Assembly (NCBI GenBank): GCA_965208815.1
Contig: OZ242357.1
Span: 1,612,001 to 1,676,000 of the forward strand
Length of the DNA stretch: 64,000 nucleotides
Direction: 5' to 3'
Source: Bin55 sp009840545
Lineage (GTDB): Bacteria; Pseudomonadota; Gammaproteobacteria; Pseudomonadales; Azotimanducaceae
Every line of letters begins with the position of its first letter. Within the stretch, counting starts at the first letter, position 1. Made by a program: the position numbers and the translations under genes. Under the pieces are notes generated by a model. It saw only the letters and a list, made by a program, of their open reading frames with translations, was not told the origin of the DNA and ran no database searches. This document shows, piece after piece, positions 18,250 through 26,826 of this stretch.

Positions 18250-19773
18250 CTACGTCAGATCAACGGTGGAGATGCTGCCCTCTGCTCGGGCGCGCCACTG
18301 CTTGGGGCCACTTTGATGTACGGAGTTTCCCTTCGAGTCTACAGCGACCGTAACGGGCATATCCTTGACTTCGAACTCGTAAATCGCCTCCATCATCAAG
18401 TCCTCGAAAGCTAGAAGCCTCGATGAGGTAATTGACTTGGAAACCAGATAAGCAGCACCTCCCACAGCAATTAGGGAAACGGCTCCATTTTCTCGTATGA
18501 CATCAACAGCTTCCGCTCCTCGCTCTGCCTTGCCGATCATGCCTAATAGTCCGGTAGTCTCGAGCATTTGTCGAGTGAATCTGTCCATTCGGGTCGCAGT
18601 GGTCGGACCGGCTGGTCCAACTACTTCCTCCCGTACTGGGTCCACAGGACCAACGTAGTAGATGAAGCGGTCGGTGAAGTCAACGGGAAGAGATCTACCT
18701 TCGTCCAAGTATTGGCACAGTCGCTTGTGGGCAGCATCTCGTCCTGTAAGTATCTTTCCTGAAAGAAGCAATGTTTCTCCAGCCTTCCAATTCGCTACAT
18801 CCTGTTTGGTTATTCCGTCTAGGTTTACGCGACTAGCGATTGCGTTGGGTTCGTATTCAATATCTGGCCATAACGACAAGTCCGGGGCAGTAAATACCGC
18901 CGGCCCAGTTCCGTCGAGTTCAAACTTGATATGTCGAGTGGCGGTGCAATTTGGGATCACCGCAACTGGCTTATTGGCAGCGTGCGTGGGATATTCCAAG
19001 ACTTTTACGTCCAAGACTGTTGTCAAGCCTCCCAATCCCTGTGCACCAATTCCTAGCGCATTAACTCGGTCGAAAATCTCCAGTCGCAATTCTTCTGCGT
19101 GGCTCTGCGCCCCTCGCTCCTTCAAGGCATGTATGTCGATCGGCTGCATCATTGCTTCTTTTGCAAGGACCATGGCTTTTTCTGGAGTTCCACCAACCCC
19201 AATTCCAAGAATTCCAGGTGGACACCAACCTGCACCCATCTTGGGCACTACAGACAGTATCCAGTCCGCAACCGATTCGGAGGGTTCGAGCACTTTGAAG
19301 TTTGCCTTTGCTTCGCTTCCTCCTCCTTTGGCGGCAACTTCGATCTCCAGCTTGTCGCCGGCCACCAGCTTGGTATGAATGATGGCAGGTGTGTTGTCTT
19401 TCGTATTGGTCCGCTTGCCGTCGGGGTCGGCCATCATCGACCCTCTTAGCGGATTCTCCGAGTACAAATAAGCTTGCCGAACGCCTTCGTTTACGATGTC
19501 TTCTACCGACAGACTTGCGTCCCAATGCACATCCATACCAACGTTCAGGAACACGTTTACGACTCCAGTGTCCTGACATATGGGGCGTTTTCCAATTGCA
19601 CACATACGCGAATTGGCAAGGACCTGTCGTAGAGCATCCTTGGCGGCAGGGGATTCCTCCTTCTCCCATGCCTCAGTCATGGCTTGAATGAAGTCGGGTG
19701 GGTGGTAGTACGAGACATACTGCAAGGCATCGCAAATGCTCTTGGCAAGATCGTCCTGTCGGATAGTTGTCAT
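18250..19773 (-). CDS. fumA: Class I fumarate hydratase (4Fe-4S)
   Basis: A 507-residue single-chain class I fumarase that interconverts fumarate and L-malate in the TCA cycle. The three Cys ligands of the catalytic [4Fe-4S] cluster are visible in KRPICQDTG (Cys66), AGWCPPGILGIG (Cys184) and AVIPNCTATRH (Cys276). GAQGLGGLTTVLDVK and YYVGPVDPVREEVVGPAGPT follow the family, and both the alpha and beta domains are present. ATG 19773 gives the normal length; an upstream TTG (19839) would add 22 atypical residues. The reaction is the same as class II FumC, but this form is oxygen-sensitive. It lies about 90 bases upstream of the exporter operon in the same direction, possibly separately transcribed. 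Confidence 0.95.
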   Translation of the reverse strand: MTTIRQDDLAKSICDALQYVSYYHPPDFIQAMTEAWEKEESPAAKDALRQVLANSRMCAIGKRPICQDTGVVNVFLNVGMDVHWDASLSVEDIVNEGVRQAYLYSENPLRGSMMADPDGKRTNTKDNTPAIIHTKLVAGDKLEIEVAAKGGGSEAKANFKVLEPSESVADWILSVVPKMGAGWCPPGILGIGVGGTPEKAMVLAKEAMMQPIDIHALKERGAQSHAEELRLEIFDRVNALGIGAQGLGGLTTVLDVKVLEYPTHAANKPVAVIPNCTATRHIKFELDGTGPAVFTAPDLSLWPDIEYEPNAIASRVNLDGITKQDVANWKAGETLLLSGKILTGRDAAHKRLCQYLDEGRSLPVDFTDRFIYYVGPVDPVREEVVGPAGPTTATRMDRFTRQMLETTGLLGMIGKAERGAEAVDVIRENGAVSLIAVGGAAYLVSKSITSSRLLAFEDLMMEAIYEFEVKDMPVTVAVDSKGNSVHQSGPKQWRARAEGSISTVDLT

Positions 19774-19974
19774 GAGGTGAATTTCGAGCAGGTAGTCGAA
19801 GAGCCTGTATTGAATTTCGGTCTTGATCCTGAAAACCAACCGCGACGGAAGCCCATGGTAAAGTCCATGTGTTTGCAGCGGGACCGAGAGTGTCGTGTCT
19901 TAGTCACAAATTTTACAAAGGAATCCACAACAAGAGAGTCCCCATCCCAATAATGCAGGTGGAAAAACTGTGAC

Positions 19975-21135
19975 ATGCGACTAAATCTCTCATTGCTTGC
20001 CCGTTGGAAACTTGCTTTCTTAGTCGTTCTTCTTCTCTTCGTCCTGATTATGATTTGCGGTGCACTCATCTTCGGATCTTCCAGATACGAGAGGCAAGCG
20101 GCAGTTGAGGTTGGCACCGAGAAAGCAAACGAAGGGAGTGTCAGTTTGGGTTCCATTAGTTCTCGCGATCAACAACTTGAGCTAGCCACACTTTCGTCCC
20201 ATGCCGAAAGTGCCATAGATCACCGTGATCCCAGTATTGCAAGCACAGGAGTGCAGTGGTGGAAAATCGAACACGAGAAAATGATTCCGCAAGAGTGTTT
20301 AGATGCGCTGGAGTACAAATCTCTCGATGAGGATGCTGGCAAGTACGCCTATAGTGGAATGAGCTTTGGAACGACAATCACTTTCCGAAGAATTTTCGCT
20401 GATCCAGTGGGTGACATAGAAAGGGTGTTAGAGGCTCTTCATCGCAACGATTGCTGGACCGAGGAAGTCTATTGGAGTCGATCGGCGAGAAGAGAGAACT
20501 GTCACTCAGAATCCTTTGTCAGTTACGGAATCTTCCAGAATCTATGCGATTACACTGATATGAAGAGAAGGAAAGCCTCACTGCAGGATCACTGGGTGAA
20601 AGCCCGCTGCCAACGAATGGTCGACGGATTCGACGAGTCGATTTACTTGGAGAAGTTCTCCGCATCTCCTCTCTCTAACCTTATGCAAGAGTACTACGAG
20701 CGGGAGGACATTCGATCCATCCATCACTCGATTCTGCTTCTGGCGGTGGAGATGATTGACGAAACGGCTATCGGTCTGTCGTTTATGGATAGCGAACTTC
20801 ACAGAAAATATGCTTGGAAACATCCCTTGCCGGTAATGCGGATGATTCCGCACTGGGACGAGATCGGGATGATCGAGAGGATTGAAGTACCCACAATTGA
20901 CCACAGACGGGAAATGGAAATCGCTCTTGATGTAGCATTGGGGTTGGAGGAACTTGGCGTTGAACCGAATTGGAAAAACTTGGTGGACGAGTCCCTACTG
21001 TGGGTAACGACCGACACCGATACATTTCAGGACGCAGTCGTCGAGCTCAGTAAAAGTATGGATCCAATCAGTGACCATCGGAAGCTTCGTGCAATGCGCA
21101 CAATGGAGCGTACGTTCTTGGATCAGAATAACTAG
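19975..21135 (+). CDS. Membrane-anchored protein of unknown function
   Basis: A 386-residue protein with one strong N-terminal membrane helix (LAFLVVLLLFVLIMICGALIF) and no other membrane segment. The rest is acidic, mostly helical sequence rich in Glu, Asp, Trp and Met without a recognised motif. Four Cys are scattered (CLDALEY, RNDCW, ENCHSE, LCDYTD), enough for periplasmic disulfides. The style (short cytoplasmic start, one anchor, helical body) resembles the repeat proteins elsewhere in the window, but the W..DP repeat is absent. It stands alone, divergent from fumarase. Confidence 0.7.
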   Translation: MRLNLSLLARWKLAFLVVLLLFVLIMICGALIFGSSRYERQAAVEVGTEKANEGSVSLGSISSRDQQLELATLSSHAESAIDHRDPSIASTGVQWWKIEHEKMIPQECLDALEYKSLDEDAGKYAYSGMSFGTTITFRRIFADPVGDIERVLEALHRNDCWTEEVYWSRSARRENCHSESFVSYGIFQNLCDYTDMKRRKASLQDHWVKARCQRMVDGFDESIYLEKFSASPLSNLMQEYYEREDIRSIHHSILLLAVEMIDETAIGLSFMDSELHRKYAWKHPLPVMRMIPHWDEIGMIERIEVPTIDHRREMEIALDVALGLEELGVEPNWKNLVDESLLWVTTDTDTFQDAVVELSKSMDPISDHRKLRAMRTMERTFLDQNN

Positions 21136-21320
21136 ACGATAGAACACATGGAGCAAGTTACTTGCCCCTTGTAACACCGTCAGTTCAACATCGCTTGACT
21201 TGTTGCCAGAAATTACGCAACCACGAGAGATAACAGGACGGCATCCAAACCATCCTCCACCCTTGTGTCGCTCGCTCGGTGCACCCAACAAGTACACTGT
21301 GCAGAGGGAGGAGACCGGTT

Positions 21321-22229
21321 GTGCAAGGTTCGAGCGAGTTCGAACAACTTCAGATCACGATACCCACAGGTGATGTCGCTTACATCAAAGCGGGCCACGG
21401 CGAACCGGTTGTTTATCTTCACCACAGCTGGGGAAGCCCGGGAGCCTTGCCTTTTCATCACAATCTTATAGCGACAGGCTTTAGCACAACCATTCCTGAC
21501 ATGCCGGGATGGGGAGGATCCACCCGACCGGCCTGGGCACGTGATGTTCGTGATATCGCAATCCTCATCGGAACCGCGATCGACACTCTTGGGCTAGTTC
21601 CTGTCACGTTGATTGGCGCTGGGTTCGGAGGGTACGTTGCCGCGGAGCTGGCCACAATGAGCCCATCCCGAATTGCACGTCTTGTCTTGATGGGAGCAGT
21701 TGGACTGTATCCCGATGAAGGCGAAATCCTCGATCAAATGATGTTGTCGCACCGACAGTACATTCAAGAGAGTTTTCGAGATCGACAAACGTACATTGAA
21801 CACTTTGGCGAAGAACCCGACGCGCAGATACGAACTCTGTGGGATCTGTCTCGAGAAATGACCGCTAGGGTCTCATGGAAGCCCTACATGCACAACCGTC
21901 GATTGCAGCATCTCTTGCCCAGCGTCACTTGTCCCTCCCTCATTGTGTATGGTGAGGAGGACAAAGTGGCACCTCGTTCCCTAGCTCAGCAATTCGAGAA
22001 AATTCTTCCTAACGCCACGTTGGAGTTAGTACCCAACGCCGGCCATTTGGTTGAATTTGAGGAACCAAAGGTTGTGGCAGACCTAGTTTGCGAACACATG
22101 AGAAGATGTAGCTCAGAGAGGAACCGTACAGATGTTCATCGGCCATTTCACCGAACGCCCCTATCAGGATCCCGAGTCGGGCTACTTCGGCGCAACAGGA
22201 CGAAGTATCACGGATCTGACGATGTCTAA
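21321..22229 (+). CDS. Alpha/beta-hydrolase-fold protein lacking the nucleophilic Ser
   Basis: A 302-residue alpha/beta-hydrolase fold with the strand-3 oxyanion segment (VVYLHHSWGSPG), DMPGWGGS, the nucleophile elbow, the acid strand (SLIVYGEEDKVAP, Asp214) and NAGHLVEFEEP (His242). The elbow reads IGAGFGGY: position 101, where GxSxG needs Ser/Cys/Asp, is Gly. Asp and His of the triad are kept, so the protein may bind a substrate or catalyse non-hydrolytic chemistry. GTG 21321 is chosen because GGGAGGAG lies seven bases upstream. The last 98 bases overlap the monooxygenase gene, and the final 35 or so residues look non-native, as if the original stop had been lost. It heads a three-gene operon with an LLM monooxygenase and a halogenase-like flavoenzyme. 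Confidence 0.85.
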   Translation: MQGSSEFEQLQITIPTGDVAYIKAGHGEPVVYLHHSWGSPGALPFHHNLIATGFSTTIPDMPGWGGSTRPAWARDVRDIAILIGTAIDTLGLVPVTLIGAGFGGYVAAELATMSPSRIARLVLMGAVGLYPDEGEILDQMMLSHRQYIQESFRDRQTYIEHFGEEPDAQIRTLWDLSREMTARVSWKPYMHNRRLQHLLPSVTCPSLIVYGEEDKVAPRSLAQQFEKILPNATLELVPNAGHLVEFEEPKVVADLVCEHMRRCSSERNRTDVHRPFHRTPLSGSRVGLLRRNRTKYHGSDDV

Positions 22230-23466
22230 CGCGTCCTATGACCCAAAACTTGGTGCTCGACTCTATAACCGATACCTCGACGAGAAAATCTACGCTGAAG
22301 AAATGGGATTTGACGGACTAATGCTCAATGAGCATCACTCCACGCCGTTCTGCATGGGAGGAGTGATGAATCTCGAAGCAGCAATTTTGGCGCGGATCAC
22401 GCACAAGTCCAAGATTGTGCTACTTGGGAACATACTGCCGATTTGGGACGATCCTTTGTTTCTCGCTGAAGAGCTTGCAGAAATCGACATGATTTCAGAA
22501 GGTCGATTGGTCACTGGATGGGTTCGGGGCACAGAGAGAGAAAGCGTCGCGCACAACGCGGTCGCACCATACAACTGGGAACGATTTCAAGAAGCGCACG
22601 ACTTCATCATTGATGCTTGGACAAGACCAGGGCCATTTCGTTGGGAGGGTGAACACTACCACTTCAGATATGTCAATCCATGGGCTAGACCCTATCAGGA
22701 TCCTCATCCACCTATTTGGATTCCGGGAGTGATGAGTCGCAACACGGTGGCTTGGGCCGCCGAGAAACGTTATCCGTATGTCATGTTGGCCACCGAGCTC
22801 GAACCAACCAAGGAGTCCTATGCGTACTACACGGAGGTTGCTAAGGAACACGGATACGAAACCGGAACGCAGCATCGCGGTTACTTGTTTAAGGTTCACG
22901 TCGACGAAACGGAGGAATTAGCGGAGCAGGCAGGTCGGAAATTCGCACAGGGACCGAGTAATCCGTTTCTGGAGGGAAACCAAGGTGTCGTACGTCCCTT
23001 CATTCAGAACCTGCCTGGGCTAACGCAACGAAACAATCTCTTGCCAACTATGAGGAGTTTTGCTGCGGCAGCTTCGCGAGGCAGAGTCGCTCAGCATAAA
23101 TCTGAGACCAAGAAACCCACAGAGCAAAAGAAACCGGAGAAGTTTGATACGTACGTCGATCAAACCAAGAAGTACAGCATCATTTCGGGAACCCCTAAAA
23201 CGGTTATCCCCAAGGTTAAACATGTACTGGAGACTCTGAGACCTGGTTCGATTTTCTTCTGGGACGGTGATGGTGCGATGTCACACGAAGACTCAATGCG
23301 AAGCTTGCGCTTGATGGGTTCGGATGTGATTCCCGCTGTACGGGAGATTGCTGACGAATTGGAGCTTAAGAGTCCCTTTGAAGTCGATCCCAAGACTAAT
23401 CAACGTATAGTGGATTCGAACACAAGCGATTCGCCTGACAATTCCTCGGAGTCCGAATCTCCTTAG
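22132..23466 (+). CDS. LLM-class flavin-dependent monooxygenase (luciferase-like)
   Basis: A 444-residue TIM-barrel flavoenzyme of the bacterial luciferase superfamily, which uses reduced FMN/F420-type cofactor and O2. The start MFIGHFTERPYQD, the strand YAEEMGFDGLMLNEHHS, ITHKSKIVLLGNILPIWDDP and DMISEGRLVTGWVRG all match the superfamily core. GAGAGGAA about eight bases upstream supports ATG 22132 although this start lies inside the hydrolase gene. A Lys- and Glu-rich insert (near residues 322-340) and a Ser/Asp-rich tail are unusual and probably disordered. In the operon it could hydroxylate or cleave the compound handled by the neighbouring proteins; substrate unknown. Confidence 0.9.
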   Translation: MFIGHFTERPYQDPESGYFGATGRSITDLTMSNASYDPKLGARLYNRYLDEKIYAEEMGFDGLMLNEHHSTPFCMGGVMNLEAAILARITHKSKIVLLGNILPIWDDPLFLAEELAEIDMISEGRLVTGWVRGTERESVAHNAVAPYNWERFQEAHDFIIDAWTRPGPFRWEGEHYHFRYVNPWARPYQDPHPPIWIPGVMSRNTVAWAAEKRYPYVMLATELEPTKESYAYYTEVAKEHGYETGTQHRGYLFKVHVDETEELAEQAGRKFAQGPSNPFLEGNQGVVRPFIQNLPGLTQRNNLLPTMRSFAAAASRGRVAQHKSETKKPTEQKKPEKFDTYVDQTKKYSIISGTPKTVIPKVKHVLETLRPGSIFFWDGDGAMSHEDSMRSLRLMGSDVIPAVREIADELELKSPFEVDPKTNQRIVDSNTSDSPDNSSESESP

Positions 23467-23476
23467 CAAGACATAG

Positions 23477-25066
23477 GTGAGTTCCTCCGCTCCCATACTT
23501 GTAGTTGGCGGCGGTCCTGCGGGCAGCACAGTCGCCACACTATTGGCCCAACGCGGTTATACCGTCTTCCTGTTTGAACAAGCAAAGTTTCCACGCGATC
23601 ATATTGGAGAGTCGCTACTTCCGGCAACGCTAGCCACGCTCGAACTCTCCGGTGCCCTTGATGCTGTCCGAAGGGCTGGATTCGTCGAGAAGGCTGGAGC
23701 AACGATGGTTTGGGGGAAGGAAACTGAACCATGGACGTGGTACTTCCGAGAGACAAACACCCGATTTCCGTACTCGTATCAGGTCAATCGTCCTGAATTT
23801 GATCAACTCCTGCTGCAGCATGCACGGGAAGTTGGAGTGCAGATTCATGAGCAAACACGGGTTGACGAAGTGATATTTGACTCGGGCAGGGCTATTGGAG
23901 TTCGAATTCAAGACGAGCCAATCGAAGGCTCATTCGTAGTTGATGCAACTGGACAGAGTTGCCTTATCAGTTCGAAACTTCAAGGAAGAAACTGGGATGA
24001 AGACTTCGTAAATCTCGCAATTTACAACTACTTCTCAGGCGGAAATCACCTTATAGGCGATGATCGTGGAAACATTCTGATTGAGTCTGTGCCAAATGGC
24101 TGGCTATGGAAAATCCCACTCAAGAACAACGTTTCCAGCGTCGGGCTGGTTGCTGATCGCGACTCAACCGTAAAAGCAATTCGAAGGACAAATACTGAGC
24201 ACGTATTTGCTACGGCCCGCGAAGAATCGAAGATCGTACGTGACCTACTATCTGGTTCACACTGCAATTCCAGATCCATTGTCACACGCGACTGGTCCTA
24301 TCAGTCGAACAGATTCGCTGGATGCGGCTGGGTATCTGTAGGAGATGCAGCATGCTTCATCGATCCGTTGTTTTCCACTGGAGTACATCTTGCAGTCAGT
24401 GGCGCGTTTCTAGCGGCCGCCCTAGCGGACACTTCGCTTTCCGATGTTGGATTAGTAGCTGAAGCTACACAATCCTACGAGGGGCTCTACCGTCAACAGT
24501 ATGAGCATTTCCGAGAACTCACTTCTTTGTTCTATTCTGGAAACCGAACGGTTGACTCTTACTTCTGGGAATCTCGACGCATCACCAACCACGAGAATTA
24601 CGCTCCCCGAGAGGCCTTTATTCGAACGGTCTCGGGCCAAAACGTAGCAGGTTATGAGCGTTCGGTACTACACCACGCTGCCACACCCGACAAGTTTGAT
24701 GAAGAACTTCGCAAGTTTGATGTTGGACTCAATCGTCGGAGAGTCGAGCTGAACAACGCAAATCTTCTTGAATCTACTGTTGTTTGTATAGCCGGAGTTA
24801 AAGTTGCAAGCAGCGTGGTACTTGATGGCGCACGATTCTCGCGGAGCAAAGTAATTCGTGGTGAGGACCGTGTAGATTTAGCAGTGAGCGATTTTGTGGC
24901 AGAAGTCGTTCAGTATTGTGCGGTGCCCAGAACAGTCTCTTCACTAGTGCAACAAATGACGGTAACCAGTCAATCAAGCAAGATTGTGGAGATGGTCACA
25001 TCAACCATAGGTCTACTTGTGATTGACGGAATTCTTGAGCTAGTTGGGTCTTCTACCAACAACTAA
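23477..25066 (+). CDS. Flavin-dependent halogenase-like FAD enzyme (variant B) with C-terminal winged-helix/PqqD-like domain
   Basis: A 529-residue FAD protein. The Rossmann start (GGGPAGS, 11-17), the Lys in FVEKAGATMVWG (Lys72), the halogenase hallmark GWLWKIP (208-214) and GDAACFIDPLFSTGVHLA (289-306) match variant-B flavin halogenases such as CmlS/CndH and their non-halogenating relatives. In that group the DP-x-FS-x-GVH loop lies by the flavin and the chloride site. Residues from about 440 to 525 form a separate small domain: its last part (SDFVAEVVQYCAVPRTVSSLVQQM, then IVEMVTSTIGLLVIDGILEL) has the look of a PqqD-like or winged-helix peptide/carrier-binding module. It begins with GTG ten bases after the monooxygenase and ends four bases before the convergent Rieske genes. 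Predicted chemistry: halogenation or oxidation of a carrier- or peptide-bound aromatic; not proven. Confidence 0.8.
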   Translation: MSSSAPILVVGGGPAGSTVATLLAQRGYTVFLFEQAKFPRDHIGESLLPATLATLELSGALDAVRRAGFVEKAGATMVWGKETEPWTWYFRETNTRFPYSYQVNRPEFDQLLLQHAREVGVQIHEQTRVDEVIFDSGRAIGVRIQDEPIEGSFVVDATGQSCLISSKLQGRNWDEDFVNLAIYNYFSGGNHLIGDDRGNILIESVPNGWLWKIPLKNNVSSVGLVADRDSTVKAIRRTNTEHVFATAREESKIVRDLLSGSHCNSRSIVTRDWSYQSNRFAGCGWVSVGDAACFIDPLFSTGVHLAVSGAFLAAALADTSLSDVGLVAEATQSYEGLYRQQYEHFRELTSLFYSGNRTVDSYFWESRRITNHENYAPREAFIRTVSGQNVAGYERSVLHHAATPDKFDEELRKFDVGLNRRRVELNNANLLESTVVCIAGVKVASSVVLDGARFSRSKVIRGEDRVDLAVSDFVAEVVQYCAVPRTVSSLVQQMTVTSQSSKIVEMVTSTIGLLVIDGILELVGSSTNN

Positions 25067-25070
25067 GCAC

Positions 25071-26819
25071 CTAGAACATGTCGTCAGCCGTTTCTCGACG
25101 TGCGAATCTTCGCGCTGTGCGAGTTGCTCGGTCGTTATCGTTCCTCTGTCGAACATCTGTGGCAAATCGAGCAATGCCAATTAACAGTTTGTTACGTGCA
25201 GGATGTGATGAGCATTGCCCGTATTCATCCAAGACGGTGCGCAACGTTCCGAGCAAATCGGTTCCCGTGTCGTGCTTAAGAATGGTCAACGCTAATTCTG
25301 TAAGTAGTTCGTTTGGATCGAAATCAGACCTCAAGTAAGCTCGAACCTGTCCTGCGACCTCAGCGGTTCGGATGGATTCGATGTGTTCAACAATTTCCTT
25401 ACATGCTTCCGTCGAGTTTTCTTGTTGTGATGGTGCGCCGTCGTCAATACGCAACAGGTCACTAGGTTGAAGATTCAACCATCGATTTTGATAGAAATGC
25501 CATGCAGCAAAGTAAGTCGCGTTGATTGCATTCTGGTAGGTTCCATATTTCAACACTCGCCGAATCGAAGAGGAAAGTTGCATTTCGTTCGATATATTGA
25601 ACCAACCGGGGCTGAAACTCGCTGGAGTTCGCGCCATGCGATCACCAGCGAGCATGACCATAGTGTCGACAAGCTGCGAAACATGAGCACCTTGCTCAAA
25701 TGCATGGGTAACGCCATTGAAGGTAGCCTTTAAATCTCCGCTGAACAGACACTCGGCCAGCATCGACTCGTCATATCGTTTGGCCAGAGAACTTGGCTCG
25801 TTTGAGAATTTCTCAATCAAAGGCTGAATTTCATTGAGAAACTCGATGCTGTCTCTTGTGTCTCCCTGAGGTGTTCCTCGATTCCTACCCGCAACTTTAG
25901 CTCCTAAATTGCAAACCGTAGGACCGCAGAGTTCCCAACCAAATGTATCGATGAGCTCAGCTAAATCACCAATATGCACGACGTTTTGGCTGAACATGAG
26001 GAAACTAGGTTCAAGAACGCAGTCGTACAGGAGAGGAATAATCTTTGAGTCGTTGCTTCCACAGTTCCTTGCCGTGATCAAGCACTTTTCGATACCTTCC
26101 CACATACGGTCCCTTGAGAACATGCGAGTCCAGCTCGCCAACCGCTCCCAATCAAGATCCCCGGGTAATGGCTGCGGTCGAATACGATCTCCTGCACGCC
26201 CCGAAGCTGCCTTGGCTGCAATCATTAGCGGAATGAGCCGATCCTCCTTTTCGAGCCTGCGAGACACTGCAATGCCATTAAGAAGTTGATTCAGTAGGAA
26301 CGCGCCATTTGCACCATGGTCGGATGCAATGTGCTTTCCCAAGTGTTCGATGAGATGGTCGAACGTTTCTTCCTCCGACACGCCTTGCGCAAGCATGATG
26401 GCTATTGCTTTGGACAGAATCCAGTTGTCTCTACTGAGTAGCGCTTCTTTCAAGAGCAAATAGTGTGAGTCCGTGCGCTTCGAGGAAACTCCTGCTACTT
26501 GAACGTAAACGCTTCCGTTTTCGACGCGTACTGCAAATGTGTCGAGATCGTCGCAACCTCCGGTAAAGCACCCTCCTCCATCCATGGCATAGCTCCAACC
26601 ATGCCAATCACATTGCAAGACACCGTTTCTTGTCCGGCCTCGAATAAGTGGGTAGCCCATATGCGGACATTGGTTGTCGGTGGCATAGAAACGTCCGTTG
26701 TGGTTGAACAACGCAACACTTCGATTGCCAACGCGAACGGCCATCGCCTTTTCAGGCGGAAGGTCATCAGTGCTCGCGACGCGTACAAATTCTTTTGTGT
26801 TTTCGATTGCTTTGCTCAT
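25071..26819 (-). CDS. Rieske [2Fe-2S] domain joined to a large helical domain (copy 2)
   Basis: A 582-residue protein. Residues 10-110 are a Rieske domain with DNQCPHMGYPL (Cys51, His53) and LQCDWHGWSYAMDGGG (Cys70, His73), the four ligands of a [2Fe-2S] cluster. The remaining 460 or so residues are helical and match no catalytic family I know; no mononuclear-iron D/E-x2-H-x4-H motif of ring-hydroxylating oxygenases is visible. Blocks shared with the upstream paralogue include GKHIASDH, KIIPLLYDC, FSQN, AELIDTFGWE, ADRMAR-type LAGDRMART, HPARNKLLIGIARFATDVR and a basic C-terminus. ATG 26819 is preferred over TTG 26834; the gap to the first copy is seven bases. Likely a cytosolic electron-transfer component acting with the flavoenzymes opposite (inference). 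Confidence 0.8.
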   Translation of the reverse strand: MSKAIENTKEFVRVASTDDLPPEKAMAVRVGNRSVALFNHNGRFYATDNQCPHMGYPLIRGRTRNGVLQCDWHGWSYAMDGGGCFTGGCDDLDTFAVRVENGSVYVQVAGVSSKRTDSHYLLLKEALLSRDNWILSKAIAIMLAQGVSEEETFDHLIEHLGKHIASDHGANGAFLLNQLLNGIAVSRRLEKEDRLIPLMIAAKAASGRAGDRIRPQPLPGDLDWERLASWTRMFSRDRMWEGIEKCLITARNCGSNDSKIIPLLYDCVLEPSFLMFSQNVVHIGDLAELIDTFGWELCGPTVCNLGAKVAGRNRGTPQGDTRDSIEFLNEIQPLIEKFSNEPSSLAKRYDESMLAECLFSGDLKATFNGVTHAFEQGAHVSQLVDTMVMLAGDRMARTPASFSPGWFNISNEMQLSSSIRRVLKYGTYQNAINATYFAAWHFYQNRWLNLQPSDLLRIDDGAPSQQENSTEACKEIVEHIESIRTAEVAGQVRAYLRSDFDPNELLTELALTILKHDTGTDLLGTLRTVLDEYGQCSSHPARNKLLIGIARFATDVRQRNDNDRATRTARRFARRETADDMF

Positions 26820-26826
26820 TTTCGAT

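Noticed and set aside
18662..19378. 238-codon plus-strand frame opposite fumarase
   Set aside because: Mirror of the fumarase reading frame; low-complexity Ser/Pro composition.
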